From Burkholderia catarinensis (GTDB lineage: Bacteria; Pseudomonadota; Gammaproteobacteria; Burkholderiales; Burkholderiaceae): a DNA stretch of 64,000 nt. The stretch lies in contig NZ_MDEQ02000003.1 of NCBI RefSeq assembly GCF_001883705.2, positions 62,001 through 126,000 on the forward strand, written 5' to 3'. Made by a program: the position numbers and the translations under genes. Position 1 is the stretch's first letter, and every line of letters starts with the position of its first letter. The notes under the pieces are model-generated. The model saw only the letters and a program-made list of their open reading frames with translations. It ran no database searches and had not been told where the DNA came from. Shown piece after piece: positions 19,065-28,724 of the stretch.

Positions 19065-19640
19065 TCATGACCGACGACCAGGATCGAACACGATCCCGTC
19101 GAATTCGAGCGACAGCGTGCCGCTGCGCAGCAGTGCGGCCGGCGTTGCGGCCCGGTCGGCACCGAGTACGTCGCTCGCGTACTGCGCGCAGAACCCGCGC
19201 CGCGCCCGCAGGTTGAAGCGGTTGCCGAGCAGCGTGTCGATCCGCTGTTCGGCCGTCGCGTGCACCCGGCGTTGCGCGTCGGCGGTCGGTGCCGCGACTC
19301 GGCGCGCCAGTGCGATCCGTCCGCCGTCGGTACGGGCGACGAAGCGCGACAGCGGCGTGAGCTTCGTCCACGCAAGCGCTGGCTCGGCGATCACGGGTTC
19401 GTCGCCCGACGTATCGACGACGATGCCGAAGCGATTGGCCCACGCGCCCTCCGGGCCCGTCTTGCCTGCCGCGTCGCGCGGCGTGCTCGCCGGAATGCGG
19501 ATGAATACGAGATCCCCGACATGCGCGCTGGCGGCCAGCGTGCGGACGGTGGCGAGCGGCATCGTGCGATCCGTGTCGCGTGCATCGCGCGGTGCGGTGT
19601 GGGGCGGTTCGTAGGCAGCGGTTTCGGTTCGGGCGGTCAT
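19065..19640 (-). CDS. YebB/YiiX-like permuted NlpC/P60 protein, catalytic His apparently replaced
   Basis: A 191-residue protein matching the plan of E. coli YebB: GDLVFIRIP near residue 42, WANRFGIVVD near 67, then TKLTPLSRFVAR, and a cysteine in RRGFCAQYASDVLG near 150. In YebB-like permuted papain-fold enzymes the second motif reads WSNHVGII and supplies the catalytic histidine; here the base triplet is CGC (Arg). The nucleophile cysteine is present. No signal peptide is seen. GGAG lies 9 bases before the ATG. It is divergent from an XRE regulator and the pair sits between pcaH and pcaQ. Function is unknown. Confidence 0.75.
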   Translation of the reverse strand: MTARTETAAYEPPHTAPRDARDTDRTMPLATVRTLAASAHVGDLVFIRIPASTPRDAAGKTGPEGAWANRFGIVVDTSGDEPVIAEPALAWTKLTPLSRFVARTDGGRIALARRVAAPTADAQRRVHATAEQRIDTLLGNRFNLRARRGFCAQYASDVLGADRAATPAALLRSGTLSLEFDGIVFDPGRRS

Positions 19641-19686
19641 TTCGGCTCCGTCGTTGCGTGACAGGACGGAGCGGATTATGCAGACA

Positions 19687-19733
19687 AGTATCCGAAAATG
19701 TTCATCTGCATACGCAGGTAGCCTAGTATCCGA
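19687..19733. promoter_or_regulatory. Direct repeat AGTATCCGA between YebB-like and XRE genes
   Basis: AGTATCCGA occurs at 19687-19695 and again at 19725-19733, 38 bp apart, in the 120-bp divergent promoter region. A TGCATACGCA near-palindrome lies between them. The XRE protein is the likely binder. Confidence 0.4.
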
Positions 19734-19760
19734 CCTGGAGCATCATTTTTCGATACCAAC

Positions 19761-20498
19761 ATGACCGAAACCGCCCAACTCATCGAAACGCTGAAGCGCC
19801 AGTTGAAGGCGCAGGGAATGACCTACCGCGACGTCGCGCGTGCGCTCGACGTCTCCGAGACGAGCGTGAAGCGGCTGTTCGCCAGCGGCCGCTTTACGCT
19901 GGAGCGTGTCGCGGAGATCGCGCAACTGCTCGGCTATACGCTGGCCGAGCTGACGCAGGAGGCATCGGCGTCGGCGCCGAGGCTGCACGTGCTGACCGAG
20001 CAGCAGGAGGCGCTGCTCGTGTCGGACGAGAAGCTGCTGCTCGTGGCCGTCTGCGCGATCAACTACTGGACCGTGCAGGACATCGTGTCGGCTTACCGCG
20101 TGACGAAGGCCGAGTGCGTGAAATACCTGCTGATGCTCGACCGGATGAACGTCGTCGCGCTGCTGCCGGGCGACCGGATTCGCGTGCGGGTCGCGCGCGA
20201 TTTCGACTGGCTGCCGGGCGGGCCGATCCGTCGCTATTTCCATGCGCACGCGCTCGGCGATTTCCTCGACAGCCGCTTCGACGGGGCGGGCGAGACGATG
20301 ACGTTCTCGCAGGGGATGCTGACGGAGGCCGCCGCCGCGGAGCTCGAACTCGAGTTGCGCCGGCTGCGCAGCAAGGCGGCCGCGCTGCATGCGGAATCGT
20401 CATCCGCGCCGCTCGGGCAGAAGCACGGGACGGGCTTGCTGATCGCGAAGCGGATCTGGGAGCCGACCGGTTTCCACGCGCTGCGGCGTGATGCGTGA
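19761..20498 (+). CDS. XRE-family transcriptional regulator
   Basis: A 245-residue protein with an N-terminal lambda-repressor-like helix-turn-helix (residues ~8-65: LKAQGMTYRDVARALDVSETSVKRLFASGRFTLERVAEIAQLLG). The remaining ~180 residues are a conserved but uncharacterised alpha/beta region containing AVCAINYWTVQDIVSAYRVTKAECVKYLLMLDRM, which looks like a winged-helix-like unit. It is divergent from the YebB-like gene and probably controls it. Confidence 0.82.
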   Translation: MTETAQLIETLKRQLKAQGMTYRDVARALDVSETSVKRLFASGRFTLERVAEIAQLLGYTLAELTQEASASAPRLHVLTEQQEALLVSDEKLLLVAVCAINYWTVQDIVSAYRVTKAECVKYLLMLDRMNVVALLPGDRIRVRVARDFDWLPGGPIRRYFHAHALGDFLDSRFDGAGETMTFSQGMLTEAAAAELELELRRLRSKAAALHAESSSAPLGQKHGTGLLIAKRIWEPTGFHALRRDA

Positions 20499-20521
20499 CG
20501 CGTCATCGAGTGCTTGGGACT

Positions 20522-20577
20522 ATCCGGAAAGTTATGCAAAATGGCATTTCATCGTCAACCGCATAACCATCCGTTAT
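20522..20577. promoter_or_regulatory. PcaQ-type operator overlapping the pcaQ start
   Basis: GTTATGC (20531-20537), 23 bp, GCATAACC (20561-20568), 4 bp and GTTAT, with the final ATG being the pcaQ start codon. It has the same orientation and layout as the copy at 18841-18896, implying autoregulation of pcaQ. Confidence 0.75.
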
Positions 20578-21562
20578 GAATAACCGCATCGCCGACGGCC
20601 GCGTCAAGTTCCGCCACCTGCAGTGCTTTCTCGCGGTCGCGCAGTTGGGCGGCGTGCAGAAGGCGGCCGCAAGCCTGTCGATCACGCAGCCGGCCGTCTC
20701 GAAGACGATCGCCGAACTGGAGGCGATCCTCGGCGTGAAGCTGTTCGAGCGCGGCCGGCAGGGCGCGCAGCCGACCCGCGAAGCGCAGTTGTTCATGCCG
20801 CACGCGAACGCGTGCGTGCTGGCGCTGCGACAGGGCGTCGGGCTGCTCGCGCGCGAGGGCGGGGCCGCCGCCGCGACGCTGGAAATCGGCATGCTGCCGA
20901 CCGTCGCGGCATCGCTCGCGCCCGCGTTGATGAAGGCGCTCGCCGCACGCTGGCCGCGCGTCGTCGTGCGAATCACGACGGCCGCGAATGCCGATCTGCT
21001 CGAGCGGCTGAAGTCCGGTGCGATCGAATGCGCGATCGGGCGGCTGTCGGAGCCGGAGCGGATGATCGGGCTCGCGTTCGAGCAGTTGTACAACGAGCCG
21101 CTCGTCGCGGTCGTGCGCGCCGGGCATCCACTGCTTTCCAGCACGGCGCCGGCCGCCGAGCTTGCGCGCTATCCGGTCGTGCTGCCGCCCTTCGGCACGC
21201 TGATCCGCCAGTCGGCCGAGCAACTGCTCGGCGCATGCGGAGCGCCGCCGCTGGATTCGTTCATCGAGGTGCTGTCGGTATCGGTCGCGCGCGCGCTGGC
21301 GCTCGAGAACGACGCGGTCTGGTTCGTGCCGCTCTATGCGGCCGAATACGACCTGTCGGCCGGTGCGCTGGCGCGCCTGCCGTTGCCGTCCGCTGGCACC
21401 GACGAGCCGGTCGGGCTCGTCCTGCGCACCGACGCGCAGCCGTCGCCGGTCGCGCGGACGCTGATCGATGCCGTGCGCGACATCGCGCGGTCGCGGTTCG
21501 GCGATACGCGGGCACACCGGACGCCACGCGCGGCGCGCAAGCCGGCTCGCCGCGACCGTTGA
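20576..21562 (+). CDS. pcaQ: LysR-type regulator of protocatechuate catabolism, PcaQ
   Basis: A 328-residue LysR regulator. The helix-turn-helix is FRHLQCFLAVAQLGGVQKAAASLSITQPAVSKTIAELE (about 13-50), with the GGVQKAAxxLxITQPAVSKTI wording typical of PcaQ/GbpR/CbhB relatives rather than generic LysR. A periplasmic-binding-like effector domain follows (LEIGMLPTVAASLAP from ~residue 100). It activates pca genes in response to a beta-ketoadipate pathway intermediate. The operator in front of it is a copy of the one before pcaH, but a YebB-like/XRE pair intervenes, an unusual arrangement. Confidence 0.88.
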   Translation: MNNRIADGRVKFRHLQCFLAVAQLGGVQKAAASLSITQPAVSKTIAELEAILGVKLFERGRQGAQPTREAQLFMPHANACVLALRQGVGLLAREGGAAAATLEIGMLPTVAASLAPALMKALAARWPRVVVRITTAANADLLERLKSGAIECAIGRLSEPERMIGLAFEQLYNEPLVAVVRAGHPLLSSTAPAAELARYPVVLPPFGTLIRQSAEQLLGACGAPPLDSFIEVLSVSVARALALENDAVWFVPLYAAEYDLSAGALARLPLPSAGTDEPVGLVLRTDAQPSPVARTLIDAVRDIARSRFGDTRAHRTPRAARKPARRDR

Positions 21563-21653
21563 TCCCTCGGGCCGGGCGGCAAGCGCGGCTCAATTCTTTC
21601 CCGGCTGCCGGATTGGCCATCCGGACAGTAGCCGATCTCGTGGTGCTTGGCAT

Positions 21654-21675
21654 ATCGTACCGTTTTTGGTACGAT
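21654..21675. promoter_or_regulatory. Palindromic operator of the toxin-antitoxin pair
   Basis: ATCGTACC (21654-21661) and GGTACGAT (21668-21675) are perfect inverted repeats around GTTTTT, 13 bp before the toxin start codon. This position and symmetry are typical of antitoxin autorepression. Confidence 0.7.
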
Positions 21676-21688
21676 TGGTGACAAGACG

Positions 21689-22048
21689 ATGGCGAGACAG
21701 CAGATCCAGGTCACGCTCGGCGTGCGGTTCTTCCGGACGGCCCGTGGCAACGAGCCGGTGCGCGAATGGCTCAACGCGCTCGGGCAAGCGGAGCGAAGGA
21801 CGATCGGCGAAGAGATCAAGACCGTTCAACTCGGCTGGCCGCTCGGCATGCCGCTGGTCCGGAAGATGGCGAAGGATCTGTGGGAGATCCGCGTGATGGT
21901 GCCGGGGCGGAGCGCCCGCGTGCTGTTCACGGTCGTCGGCGACACGATGGTCCTGCTGCACGGCTTCTTCAAGCAGTCGCGGGCCACGCCGTCGGACGAT
22001 CTCGACGTCACCGTCGCGCGCCTGAAAGCGCTGACGCACGCCATCTGA
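21689..22048 (+). CDS. HigB-like toxin (Gp49 / RelE superfamily)
   Basis: A 119-residue basic protein of the phage-derived Gp49-like (HigB) family. Landmarks are REWLNALGQAERRTIGEEIKTVQLGWPLGMPLVRKMAKDLWEIRVMVPG, ARVLFTV and VLLHGFFKQSRATP. Proteins of this family are ribosome-dependent mRNA interferases. Start at 21689 gives the usual length and leaves the palindrome outside the gene. The partner antitoxin follows 73 bp downstream, a toxin-first order typical of HigBA. Confidence 0.85.
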   Translation: MARQQIQVTLGVRFFRTARGNEPVREWLNALGQAERRTIGEEIKTVQLGWPLGMPLVRKMAKDLWEIRVMVPGRSARVLFTVVGDTMVLLHGFFKQSRATPSDDLDVTVARLKALTHAI

Positions 22049-22121
22049 ATTTCCCGGTTGCGCCGGAACGCACCGTCTTCGACGGTCGGGCAGCCGGCAA
22101 CGCCATGCACTGGAGTACGAC

Positions 22122-22418
22122 ATGACGACCACGAACAACCCGCATATCGGCAGCGATTTCGATACCTTCCTCGAAGGGGACGGCAATCTCGAAGCGGCCA
22201 CCGCCACCGCGATCAAGCGCGTGATCGCGTGGCAGATCGGGCAGGAAATGAAGGCGCAGCACATCACTAAAACCGCGATGGCCGCGCGGATGAAAACCAG
22301 CCGCGCCGCGCTCAACCGTCTGCTCGACGAAACCGACACGAGCCTTACGCTGGCGACGCTCGCGAGCGCGGCCGCCGCGCTCGGCAAACGGCTCAGCTTC
22401 GAGCTGGTGCCGGCCTGA
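22122..22418 (+). CDS. HigA-like antitoxin, XRE helix-turn-helix
   Basis: A 98-residue antitoxin. The C-terminal half is a helix-turn-helix (QEMKAQHITKTAMAARMKTSRAALNRLLD), followed by SLTLATLASAAAALGKRLSFEL as in antitoxins paired with Gp49 toxins. The N-terminal region (DFDTFLEGDGNLEAAT) is acidic and probably wraps the toxin. It should repress through the palindrome at 21654-21675. Confidence 0.85.
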   Translation: MTTTNNPHIGSDFDTFLEGDGNLEAATATAIKRVIAWQIGQEMKAQHITKTAMAARMKTSRAALNRLLDETDTSLTLATLASAAAALGKRLSFELVPA

Positions 22419-22488
22419 CCGGCGGGAAGAAACGGCGCGCGGCCGGTTTGCCGCGATCGTCCCGATCGTCCGCATGATGCGCGCGGCG

Positions 22489-22546
22489 GATTGGCCGGCG
22501 ATCCGGCCGGCAATTCGGCCCGCAATCCGGTCGGCGATTGGCCGGC
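22489..22546. repeat. Five imperfect tandem 11-12 bp repeats
   Basis: Units GATTGGCCGGC, GATCCGGCCGGC, AATTCGGCCCGC, AATCCGGTCGGC, GATTGGCCGGC are consecutive. They lie between the convergent ends of the antitoxin and permease genes, where slippage repeats are tolerated. No function is evident. Confidence 0.7.
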
Positions 22547-22592
22547 GCGTCGCCGCAAGCGGGAGGGCGTCAGCCCACGCGCGCCCACCGGG

Positions 22593-23867
22593 TCATTTAC
22601 GCGGCTCGGCCACCCGCAGATAAAGCAGCGCACCGCCCGCGAGCAGCAGCGGGCACAGGAAATACCATCCCGTCGTCAGGAACAGCCCGGCGACCGCGAC
22701 CAGCGAAATCCATGCGCATCGGTAAGCGATGCCGCCGCGCGGCAGCAATTTCAGCGCGGCCGCCGCGCCGAGCCCGTACACCATCACGAAACACCCGGAC
22801 GTGACCAGCACGAGCGGCTTCGGTCCGACGTCCGAGATCGTCGTCGCGGCCAGCGCGACGGCCGCGAGCACGGCGATCACGCCGAGGCTGCGGCGCGGTA
22901 CGCCGCCGACCTGGCTGCCTTGCGCGAGCCACGCGGGCAATGCGCCGTCGCGCCCGAGCGCCGCGCCGAGCTTGGCCGCGCCCGCGAAATACGCGTTCAT
23001 CGTGCCGAGCGTGAGCAGCAGCGCGGCCGCGGCGGCCAGCACCTGCGCATGACCGCCGATGCCGCCCGCGATCAGTTCGGCGAGCGGCGCGCCCGATGCG
23101 CCCGCGGTCGGCCCGAGCACCGTCACGCTCGCGGCGGCGACCGACAGATACAGGAACCCGACAACCACGACCGCGATGCCGGCCGAGCGCGGCATGTCGT
23201 GCGCGGGCCGGCGGAATTCGGCCGCGAGATGCGTGATCGCTTCCCAGCCGGCGAAGCTCCACACCAGCAGCGCGGCGGCCTGGCCGACCGCGAGCCAGCC
23301 GTGCGGCGCGAACGGATGCAGGTTGGCGGTGCGCGCATGCGGCGCGGACGTGAGCACCGCGGCGAGCAGCAGCGTGACGAGCAGCGCCGACAATACGAGC
23401 TGCATGCGGCCCGAAACGGTCACACCGAATGCGTTCGCGGCCGACACGGTCGCGATCAGCGCGGCGGCCGTGACGATGACCGTCGTGTGCCCGCCGCCCG
23501 TGACGGCCGCGACGTATGCGCCGCCGAACATCGCGGCGGCCGGCGCGCCGGCCGGTACCGCGAAGTAGAAGCACCAGCCGACGATCGCCGCGGCTTTCGG
23601 CCCGAATGCGCGTCGCGCATAGGTCGATACGCCGCCCGAGTCGGGATAGCGCGCGCCGAGCGCGGCGAAGGTGGCCGCGAGCGGCCCGGACAGCACGACG
23701 AGCGCGGCCCATGCGAGCAGCGAGGCCGGGCCCGCGACCTCGGCGGCCAGCGCGGGCAATGCGATCACGCCGGTGCCGAGCACCGCGCCGATATAGAGCG
23801 CGGCACCCTGGAAAATCGTCAGCGAACCCGCGTGATGAGCGGCGGGTGAGTCGGCATGCGAGGACAT
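22593..23867 (-). CDS. APC-family amino acid permease (YjeH-like)
   Basis: A 424-residue membrane protein with about 12 helices. The first helix motif GAALYIGAVLGTGVIALPALAAEVAGPAS matches the substrate-binding GxG region of APC transporters. WSFAGWEAITHLAAEFRRPAHDMPRS is characteristic of the YjeH branch, which exports methionine and branched-chain amino acids in E. coli. Direction of transport here is inferred. It lies 135 bp downstream of lhr on the same strand. Confidence 0.85.
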   Translation of the reverse strand: MSSHADSPAAHHAGSLTIFQGAALYIGAVLGTGVIALPALAAEVAGPASLLAWAALVVLSGPLAATFAALGARYPDSGGVSTYARRAFGPKAAAIVGWCFYFAVPAGAPAAAMFGGAYVAAVTGGGHTTVIVTAAALIATVSAANAFGVTVSGRMQLVLSALLVTLLLAAVLTSAPHARTANLHPFAPHGWLAVGQAAALLVWSFAGWEAITHLAAEFRRPAHDMPRSAGIAVVVVGFLYLSVAAASVTVLGPTAGASGAPLAELIAGGIGGHAQVLAAAAALLLTLGTMNAYFAGAAKLGAALGRDGALPAWLAQGSQVGGVPRRSLGVIAVLAAVALAATTISDVGPKPLVLVTSGCFVMVYGLGAAAALKLLPRGGIAYRCAWISLVAVAGLFLTTGWYFLCPLLLAGGALLYLRVAEPRK

Positions 23868-24002
23868 CGGCGGCAGTCTCCGGGAGTCTTGTTTTGTCTG
23901 GGCGCGTGAGCGCGCGCGGGAAATCGTTCGATGCTACCCGAACGATGGCGGCGACGCGGCCCGGCGATCAGTAGTCTGCGCCGCGCCGCGTGTCAGCCGG
24001 TG

Positions 24003-27000
24003 TCAGCAGCAGCGCGCGAGCCGCAGGCGCGCATCCTCGCGCGCGGCGGGCGACAGTTCGGGCGCGTAGTGGAACGTACCCGACACGAGCGACGCGACGG
24101 GCACGCCGTCGCGGAACAGCACGCGATTGCCGGCCAGCGCCGGTACCTTGTCGCCGGGCAGCAGCGTGCCGGCGAGATTCAGCGGGTCGGCGCCCGTCAC
24201 GCAGATGAATTGTCCGTCGCCCGGTTGCCGCCGCAGTTCGCGCAGGATCGGGATCGCCTCGGGCAGCGCGAACTGTTCGCCCGCGAGCCCGGCGACGAAG
24301 CGTCCGCCGCGAATCTCGCCGCGCGCTTCGAGGCGCTGCAGCACGCGCACGAGTTCGCGCCAGTTCGGCAGCCAGTCGGCTTCGCGTTCGAGCAGCCGCC
24401 AGAACACGACGCCATAGCGGCGCAGCAGCGTCCACGCGATGTGTTCGAGCGCGTCGGGATCGGTCGCGGCAGGCCCGCGCTTCGGCACCGGCGCATCGTC
24501 CGGCGGCGCCTGGCGCTGTACGAGCGCCCAGCGGCCTGCGTCGTCCATTCCGCCGATCAGCGCACCGCCGCGCCGCGTGCGCGGCGCATAGGTCGCGCTG
24601 CGCTTGACGGCCGGCTTCAGCAGCGCGCGCAGGCCCGCGTAGCTGTCCGCATTCACGAGGCCGGCCGACACGAGTTCGCCGAGCGCCTGTTCGAGTTCGA
24701 CGGGCAGCACGTGCAGGTCGTCGAGCAGCGCATCGAAGAACATCGCGCCGTGCGCGGCGAGCGCGTCGTGCACCTGCGCGGCCCGCGCGGACAGCGCCGG
24801 TTGCGCGTCGGGGTCGCGCAGCGCGTGCCAGGCGGCGAGATGACGGCGCGGCAACAGCACGATCGGCGTCGTCTTCACGGGCGTGCCGGCCGCGCGCGCC
24901 GGCGCGCCGATGCGTGTCCACACGAGCTTGCCCGAGCGGCACAGCTCGTCGAGACCGCCCGCCGTGTAGTCGGTGAGCCGCGCGGGCAGCAGCGCGTCTT
25001 CCCACGCGCTCGCCGCGGCCTCGTAGCCTTCGAGCTGTTCGACCACGGCCGCGAGTGCGTCGCGGCCCGCGCCGCGCGTGTCGGGCGTCAGGTGCTGCCA
25101 GTGGAACAGGAAGCGCATGAAATCGGCGCGCTCGACCGGTTCGATCTCGCGGCGCAGCCGCTTCACCGTATAGCGATGAATGCGGGCGAGCAGGTGGCGT
25201 TCGCACCATTCGTCCGTCGTCGCGCCCGGCGTGAAGCGGCCGCGCATCACGTAGCCTTCGCGCTCCAGCGCCGCGAGTGCCGTCGCGATCGACGCAGGCG
25301 GCAGGCCGAGCGGGGTCGCGATCGCGTCGAGCGCGAGCGGCCCGAAGCCGGTGAGCCGCGCGCGGATCATGTCGACGAGCGCGGCGTCCGCTTCCCACGG
25401 CTGCGCGCAGGCGGCCGGCACCTTGAGCGCCGGCGCCATGCGGGCGTCGGGATGCAGCGCGCGCAGGCACACGAGCCGTTCGACCGGCACCCACAGGGCG
25501 GCACCGCCCGGCGTGACGAGTTTCGTCGCGCGGCGGCGTTCCGCGAGTTCCGCGAGCCGGTCGGGCCAGCCTGCGTGCGCCTGTGCTTCGCTGTCGGCGA
25601 CGCATGCGAGCGTGAGCAGCGCGTCGTGCATTTCGTCGGCGTCGCGCACGAGCGGCCATGCTTCGTCGCGCACCGCATCGATCGCGTCGGCATCGAGCGC
25701 GCCGAGATCGTCGGCCGATTCGGGATCGCTCCAGCGGCGCGACTGCACGGCCTGCGTGCGGCGCTCCTCGAGCGGCGCATCGTCGAGGAATGCGTAGGGT
25801 TTCGCGTTCAGTATCTCGGCCGCGAGCGGCGACGGCGCGGGCAGGTCGCGCGCGACGAGCTCGATCGCGCCGCTTTCGATCCGGCGCAGCAGCGCGAGCC
25901 AGCCGTCGGTATCCATCGCGTCGTGCAGGCAGTCGTCGAGCGTCTGGTCGACGAGCGGGTGATGCGGTATCTCGCGCTCGCCGACGATGTTCTCGAGGCA
26001 CGCGACCTGATCGGGGAACACGGTCGCGAGCAGATCATCGCTCTTCATCCGCTGCAGTTGCGGCGCGGTGCGCTTGCCGCCCGTGAAGCGCGGCAGCGCG
26101 AGCGCGGTCGTCGCGTTCCAGCGCCAGCGCACGCCGAACATCGGCGCGTCGAGCAGCGCCTGGACCAGCACGTGCTCGGCGCTGGCCGAGCGCAGGTAGC
26201 GCCACACGTCGTCGAGCGCGAAACTATGCGCGAGCGACAGCGACAGGATGATCGCGTCGTCGGTCGCGGCGGCCTGCAGTTCGAAGTTGAAACTGCGGCA
26301 GAAGCGCTTGCGCAGCGCGAGCCCCCATGCGCGGTTGATGCGGCTGCCGAACGGCGAATGGATCACGAGCTGCGTGCCGCCCGATTCGTCGAAGAAACGC
26401 TCCATCACGAGCGTGTCCTGCGTCGGCAGCGCGCCGAGCGCGGCGCGTGTGCGCGCGAGGTAGTCGGCAATCTGGCGCGCGGCGTCGGGCGCCAGGTGGA
26501 GATCGTCGACGAGCCAGCGCAATGCGGGCGCGAGGCGGCTTTCGGCAGGGGCAATAGCGGCGCCGTCGGCGTCGTTTCGCGGATCGACCGTGGAGCCTGT
26601 GTCGCCTTCCGCTTTGGCTTTCGCTTTCGCGTTGCTTCGCGCTGCCGTCTTGCTCACGGCCTCGCCGGCCGCGCGCTTGCGGCCACCGGCGTTCGCCTGC
26701 CGGTCGCCGTCGGCGAACAGCCCGTCGAGCCGCGCGCGCAGCCGGCCGACCGCGGCCGACAGCTCGTCGCTGCGTCCCGGCGCCTCGCCGAGCCAGAACG
26801 GAATGTTCGGAGACTGGCCCTGTGCGTCCTCGACGCGCACGCGGCCCGTTTCCACGCGAATGATCCGGTACGACTGGTTGCCCAGCTGGAACACGTCGCC
26901 GGCGAGGCTCTCGATCGCGAAATCCTCGTTGACGGTGCCGACCTGGATGCCCTGCGGTTCGAGCAGCACCGCATAGTCGGCCATGTCGGGGATCGTGCCG

Positions 27001-28514
27001 CCCGACGTGGTCGCGGTCATCATCGCGTTGCGGCGCCCGCGCACCGTGCCGCCGACCACGTCGCGATGCAGGTACGCGCCGCGCACGCCGCGGCGGCTCG
27101 TGAAGCCTTCGGCGAGCATCTTCATCACTTCGTCGAAGCGCTCGCGCGACAGCCGAGAGTACGGCGCCGCGCGCGTGAAGCTCGCGTACAGCGCGTCCTC
27201 CTGCCATTCCGCGCACGCGACTTCGGCGACGATCTGCTGCGCGAGCACGTCGAGCGGCGCTTCGGGAATCCGCAATGCGTCGAGCTCGCCGCGTTGCACG
27301 CAATCGAGCAGCGCCGCGCATTCGACGAGTTCGTCGCGCGACAGCGGGAACAGCCGGCCCTTCGGCACGCCGCCGACATGGTGCCCCGAGCGGCCGACGC
27401 GCTGCAGGAACGGCGCGATTCCGCGCGGCGAGCCGACCTGGCAGACGAGATCGACGTCGCCGATGTCGATGCCGAGTTCGAGCGATGCGGTCGCGACGAG
27501 CAGCTTCAGTTCGCCGCGCTTCAGCCGTTGCTCGGCATCGAAGCGGTGCTCCTTCGCGAGACTGCCGTGATGCGCGGCGATCGCTTCCTTGCCGAGCCGG
27601 TCCGCGAGATGGCGCGCCATGCGCTCGGCGGTGCGCCGCGTGTTGACGAACACCAGCGTCGTGCGATGCGCGGCCGCGAGCCCGGCGATCCGGTCGTACA
27701 CCTGCTCCCACACGTCGGTCGCCATCACGGGCCCGAGCGGCACGTTCGGCAGTTCGAGCGCGAGATCGCGCTCGCGCGTGTGGCCGGTGTCGACGATCGT
27801 GCAGTCGCGCGGCGCGTCGGCCGGGCCGCCGACCAGGAAGCGCGCGACCGCGTCGATCGGCTTTTGCGTCGCCGACAGCCCGATGCGCGGCAGCGCATGG
27901 CCGGCCAGCGCGTCGAGACGCTCGAGCGACAGCGCGAGATGGCTGCCGCGCTTGGACGACGCGAGCGCATGGATCTCGTCGACGATGACCGAGCGCACGT
28001 TCGACAGCATCTGCCGCCCCGAGGTCGACGACAGCAGCACGTACAGCGATTCGGGCGTCGTGACGAGGATGTGCGGCGCGCGCTTGCGCAGCGCGGTGCG
28101 CTCGGCCTGCGTCGTGTCGCCGGTGCGCACGGCGGTGCGGATCGCGGGCACCGGCAGGCCGAGCTGGGCGAGCGATTCGGCGATGCCGGCGAGCGGCGCG
28201 TCGAGGTTCACGTGGATGTCGTTCGACAGCGCCTTCAGCGGCGACACGTAGACGACGAGCGTCGCGTCGGGAAGCGTGCCGTCGTGCGACAGCGCATCGC
28301 GCACCAGATCGTCGAGCGCGCACAGGAACGCGGTGAGCGTCTTGCCGGAGCCGGTCGGCGCGGCGACGAGCGTCGACCGGCCGGCCTTGATGTGCGGCCA
28401 CGCGAGCGCCTGCGCGCCGGTCGGCGCGGCGAACGTGCGGCGGAACCACGCGGCGACGGCCGGGTGGAACACGTCGAGCGCACTGGCGGCAGGGCGGGTA
28501 GCTGTGACGTCCAT
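24003..28514 (-). CDS. lhr: Large ATP-dependent helicase Lhr
   Basis: A 1503-residue superfamily 2 helicase, close to the length of E. coli Lhr. Walker [10 protein letters not shown] (51-59), motif II DEIH (179-182) in [17 protein letters not shown], motif [11 protein letters not shown], and motif [12 protein letters not shown] are visible, followed by the winged-helix and the long C-terminal Lhr-specific region with a DUF4938/HTH_42-like wing. It translocates 3' to 5' on DNA in repair. An alanine/lysine-rich linker with [12 protein letters not shown] around residue 625 interrupts the Lhr core and looks species-specific. It starts 210 bp after the YdjM-like gene on the same strand. Confidence 0.93.
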   Translation of the reverse strand: MDVTATRPAASALDVFHPAVAAWFRRTFAAPTGAQALAWPHIKAGRSTLVAAPTGSGKTLTAFLCALDDLVRDALSHDGTLPDATLVVYVSPLKALSNDIHVNLDAPLAGIAESLAQLGLPVPAIRTAVRTGDTTQAERTALRKRAPHILVTTPESLYVLLSSTSGRQMLSNVRSVIVDEIHALASSKRGSHLALSLERLDALAGHALPRIGLSATQKPIDAVARFLVGGPADAPRDCTIVDTGHTRERDLALELPNVPLGPVMATDVWEQVYDRIAGLAAAHRTTLVFVNTRRTAERMARHLADRLGKEAIAAHHGSLAKEHRFDAEQRLKRGELKLLVATASLELGIDIGDVDLVCQVGSPRGIAPFLQRVGRSGHHVGGVPKGRLFPLSRDELVECAALLDCVQRGELDALRIPEAPLDVLAQQIVAEVACAEWQEDALYASFTRAAPYSRLSRERFDEVMKMLAEGFTSRRGVRGAYLHRDVVGGTVRGRRNAMMTATTSGGTIPDMADYAVLLEPQGIQVGTVNEDFAIESLAGDVFQLGNQSYRIIRVETGRVRVEDAQGQSPNIPFWLGEAPGRSDELSAAVGRLRARLDGLFADGDRQANAGGRKRAAGEAVSKTAARSNAKAKAKAEGDTGSTVDPRNDADGAAIAPAESRLAPALRWLVDDLHLAPDAARQIADYLARTRAALGALPTQDTLVMERFFDESGGTQLVIHSPFGSRINRAWGLALRKRFCRSFNFELQAAATDDAIILSLSLAHSFALDDVWRYLRSASAEHVLVQALLDAPMFGVRWRWNATTALALPRFTGGKRTAPQLQRMKSDDLLATVFPDQVACLENIVGEREIPHHPLVDQTLDDCLHDAMDTDGWLALLRRIESGAIELVARDLPAPSPLAAEILNAKPYAFLDDAPLEERRTQAVQSRRWSDPESADDLGALDADAIDAVRDEAWPLVRDADEMHDALLTLACVADSEAQAHAGWPDRLAELAERRRATKLVTPGGAALWVPVERLVCLRALHPDARMAPALKVPAACAQPWEADAALVDMIRARLTGFGPLALDAIATPLGLPPASIATALAALEREGYVMRGRFTPGATTDEWCERHLLARIHRYTVKRLRREIEPVERADFMRFLFHWQHLTPDTRGAGRDALAAVVEQLEGYEAAASAWEDALLPARLTDYTAGGLDELCRSGKLVWTRIGAPARAAGTPVKTTPIVLLPRRHLAAWHALRDPDAQPALSARAAQVHDALAAHGAMFFDALLDDLHVLPVELEQALGELVSAGLVNADSYAGLRALLKPAVKRSATYAPRTRRGGALIGGMDDAGRWALVQRQAPPDDAPVPKRGPAATDPDALEHIAWTLLRRYGVVFWRLLEREADWLPNWRELVRVLQRLEARGEIRGGRFVAGLAGEQFALPEAIPILRELRRQPGDGQFICVTGADPLNLAGTLLPGDKVPALAGNRVLFRDGVPVASLVSGTFHYAPELSPAAREDARLRLARCC

Positions 28515-28724
28515 CGAAGCGTTGAAATAGGGTGCGAGCGGGGTGCGAGCGCGCGGACAAAGCGTGCGCGAATCGAACCGTCAGTGTGCCAGACGTCGCG
28601 TGTGCATGCGGGGCGCGCGCCGACGATCGGGAATCAGATGAGACCCGGCAGCGCACTTTCAATGGACGGAAAGTTGCATGCGTGTCGGCACGCCGATAGC
28701 GCGCCGGATTGTGCCGAATTGCAA
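28515..28724. repeat. Region upstream of lhr with an 11-bp tandem duplication
   Basis: GGGTGCGAGCG at 28530-28540 is repeated exactly at 28541-28551, just upstream of the lhr start. The rest of this 210-bp gap shows no coding bias. It should hold the lhr promoter unless lhr is read from the YdjM-like gene. Confidence 0.55.
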
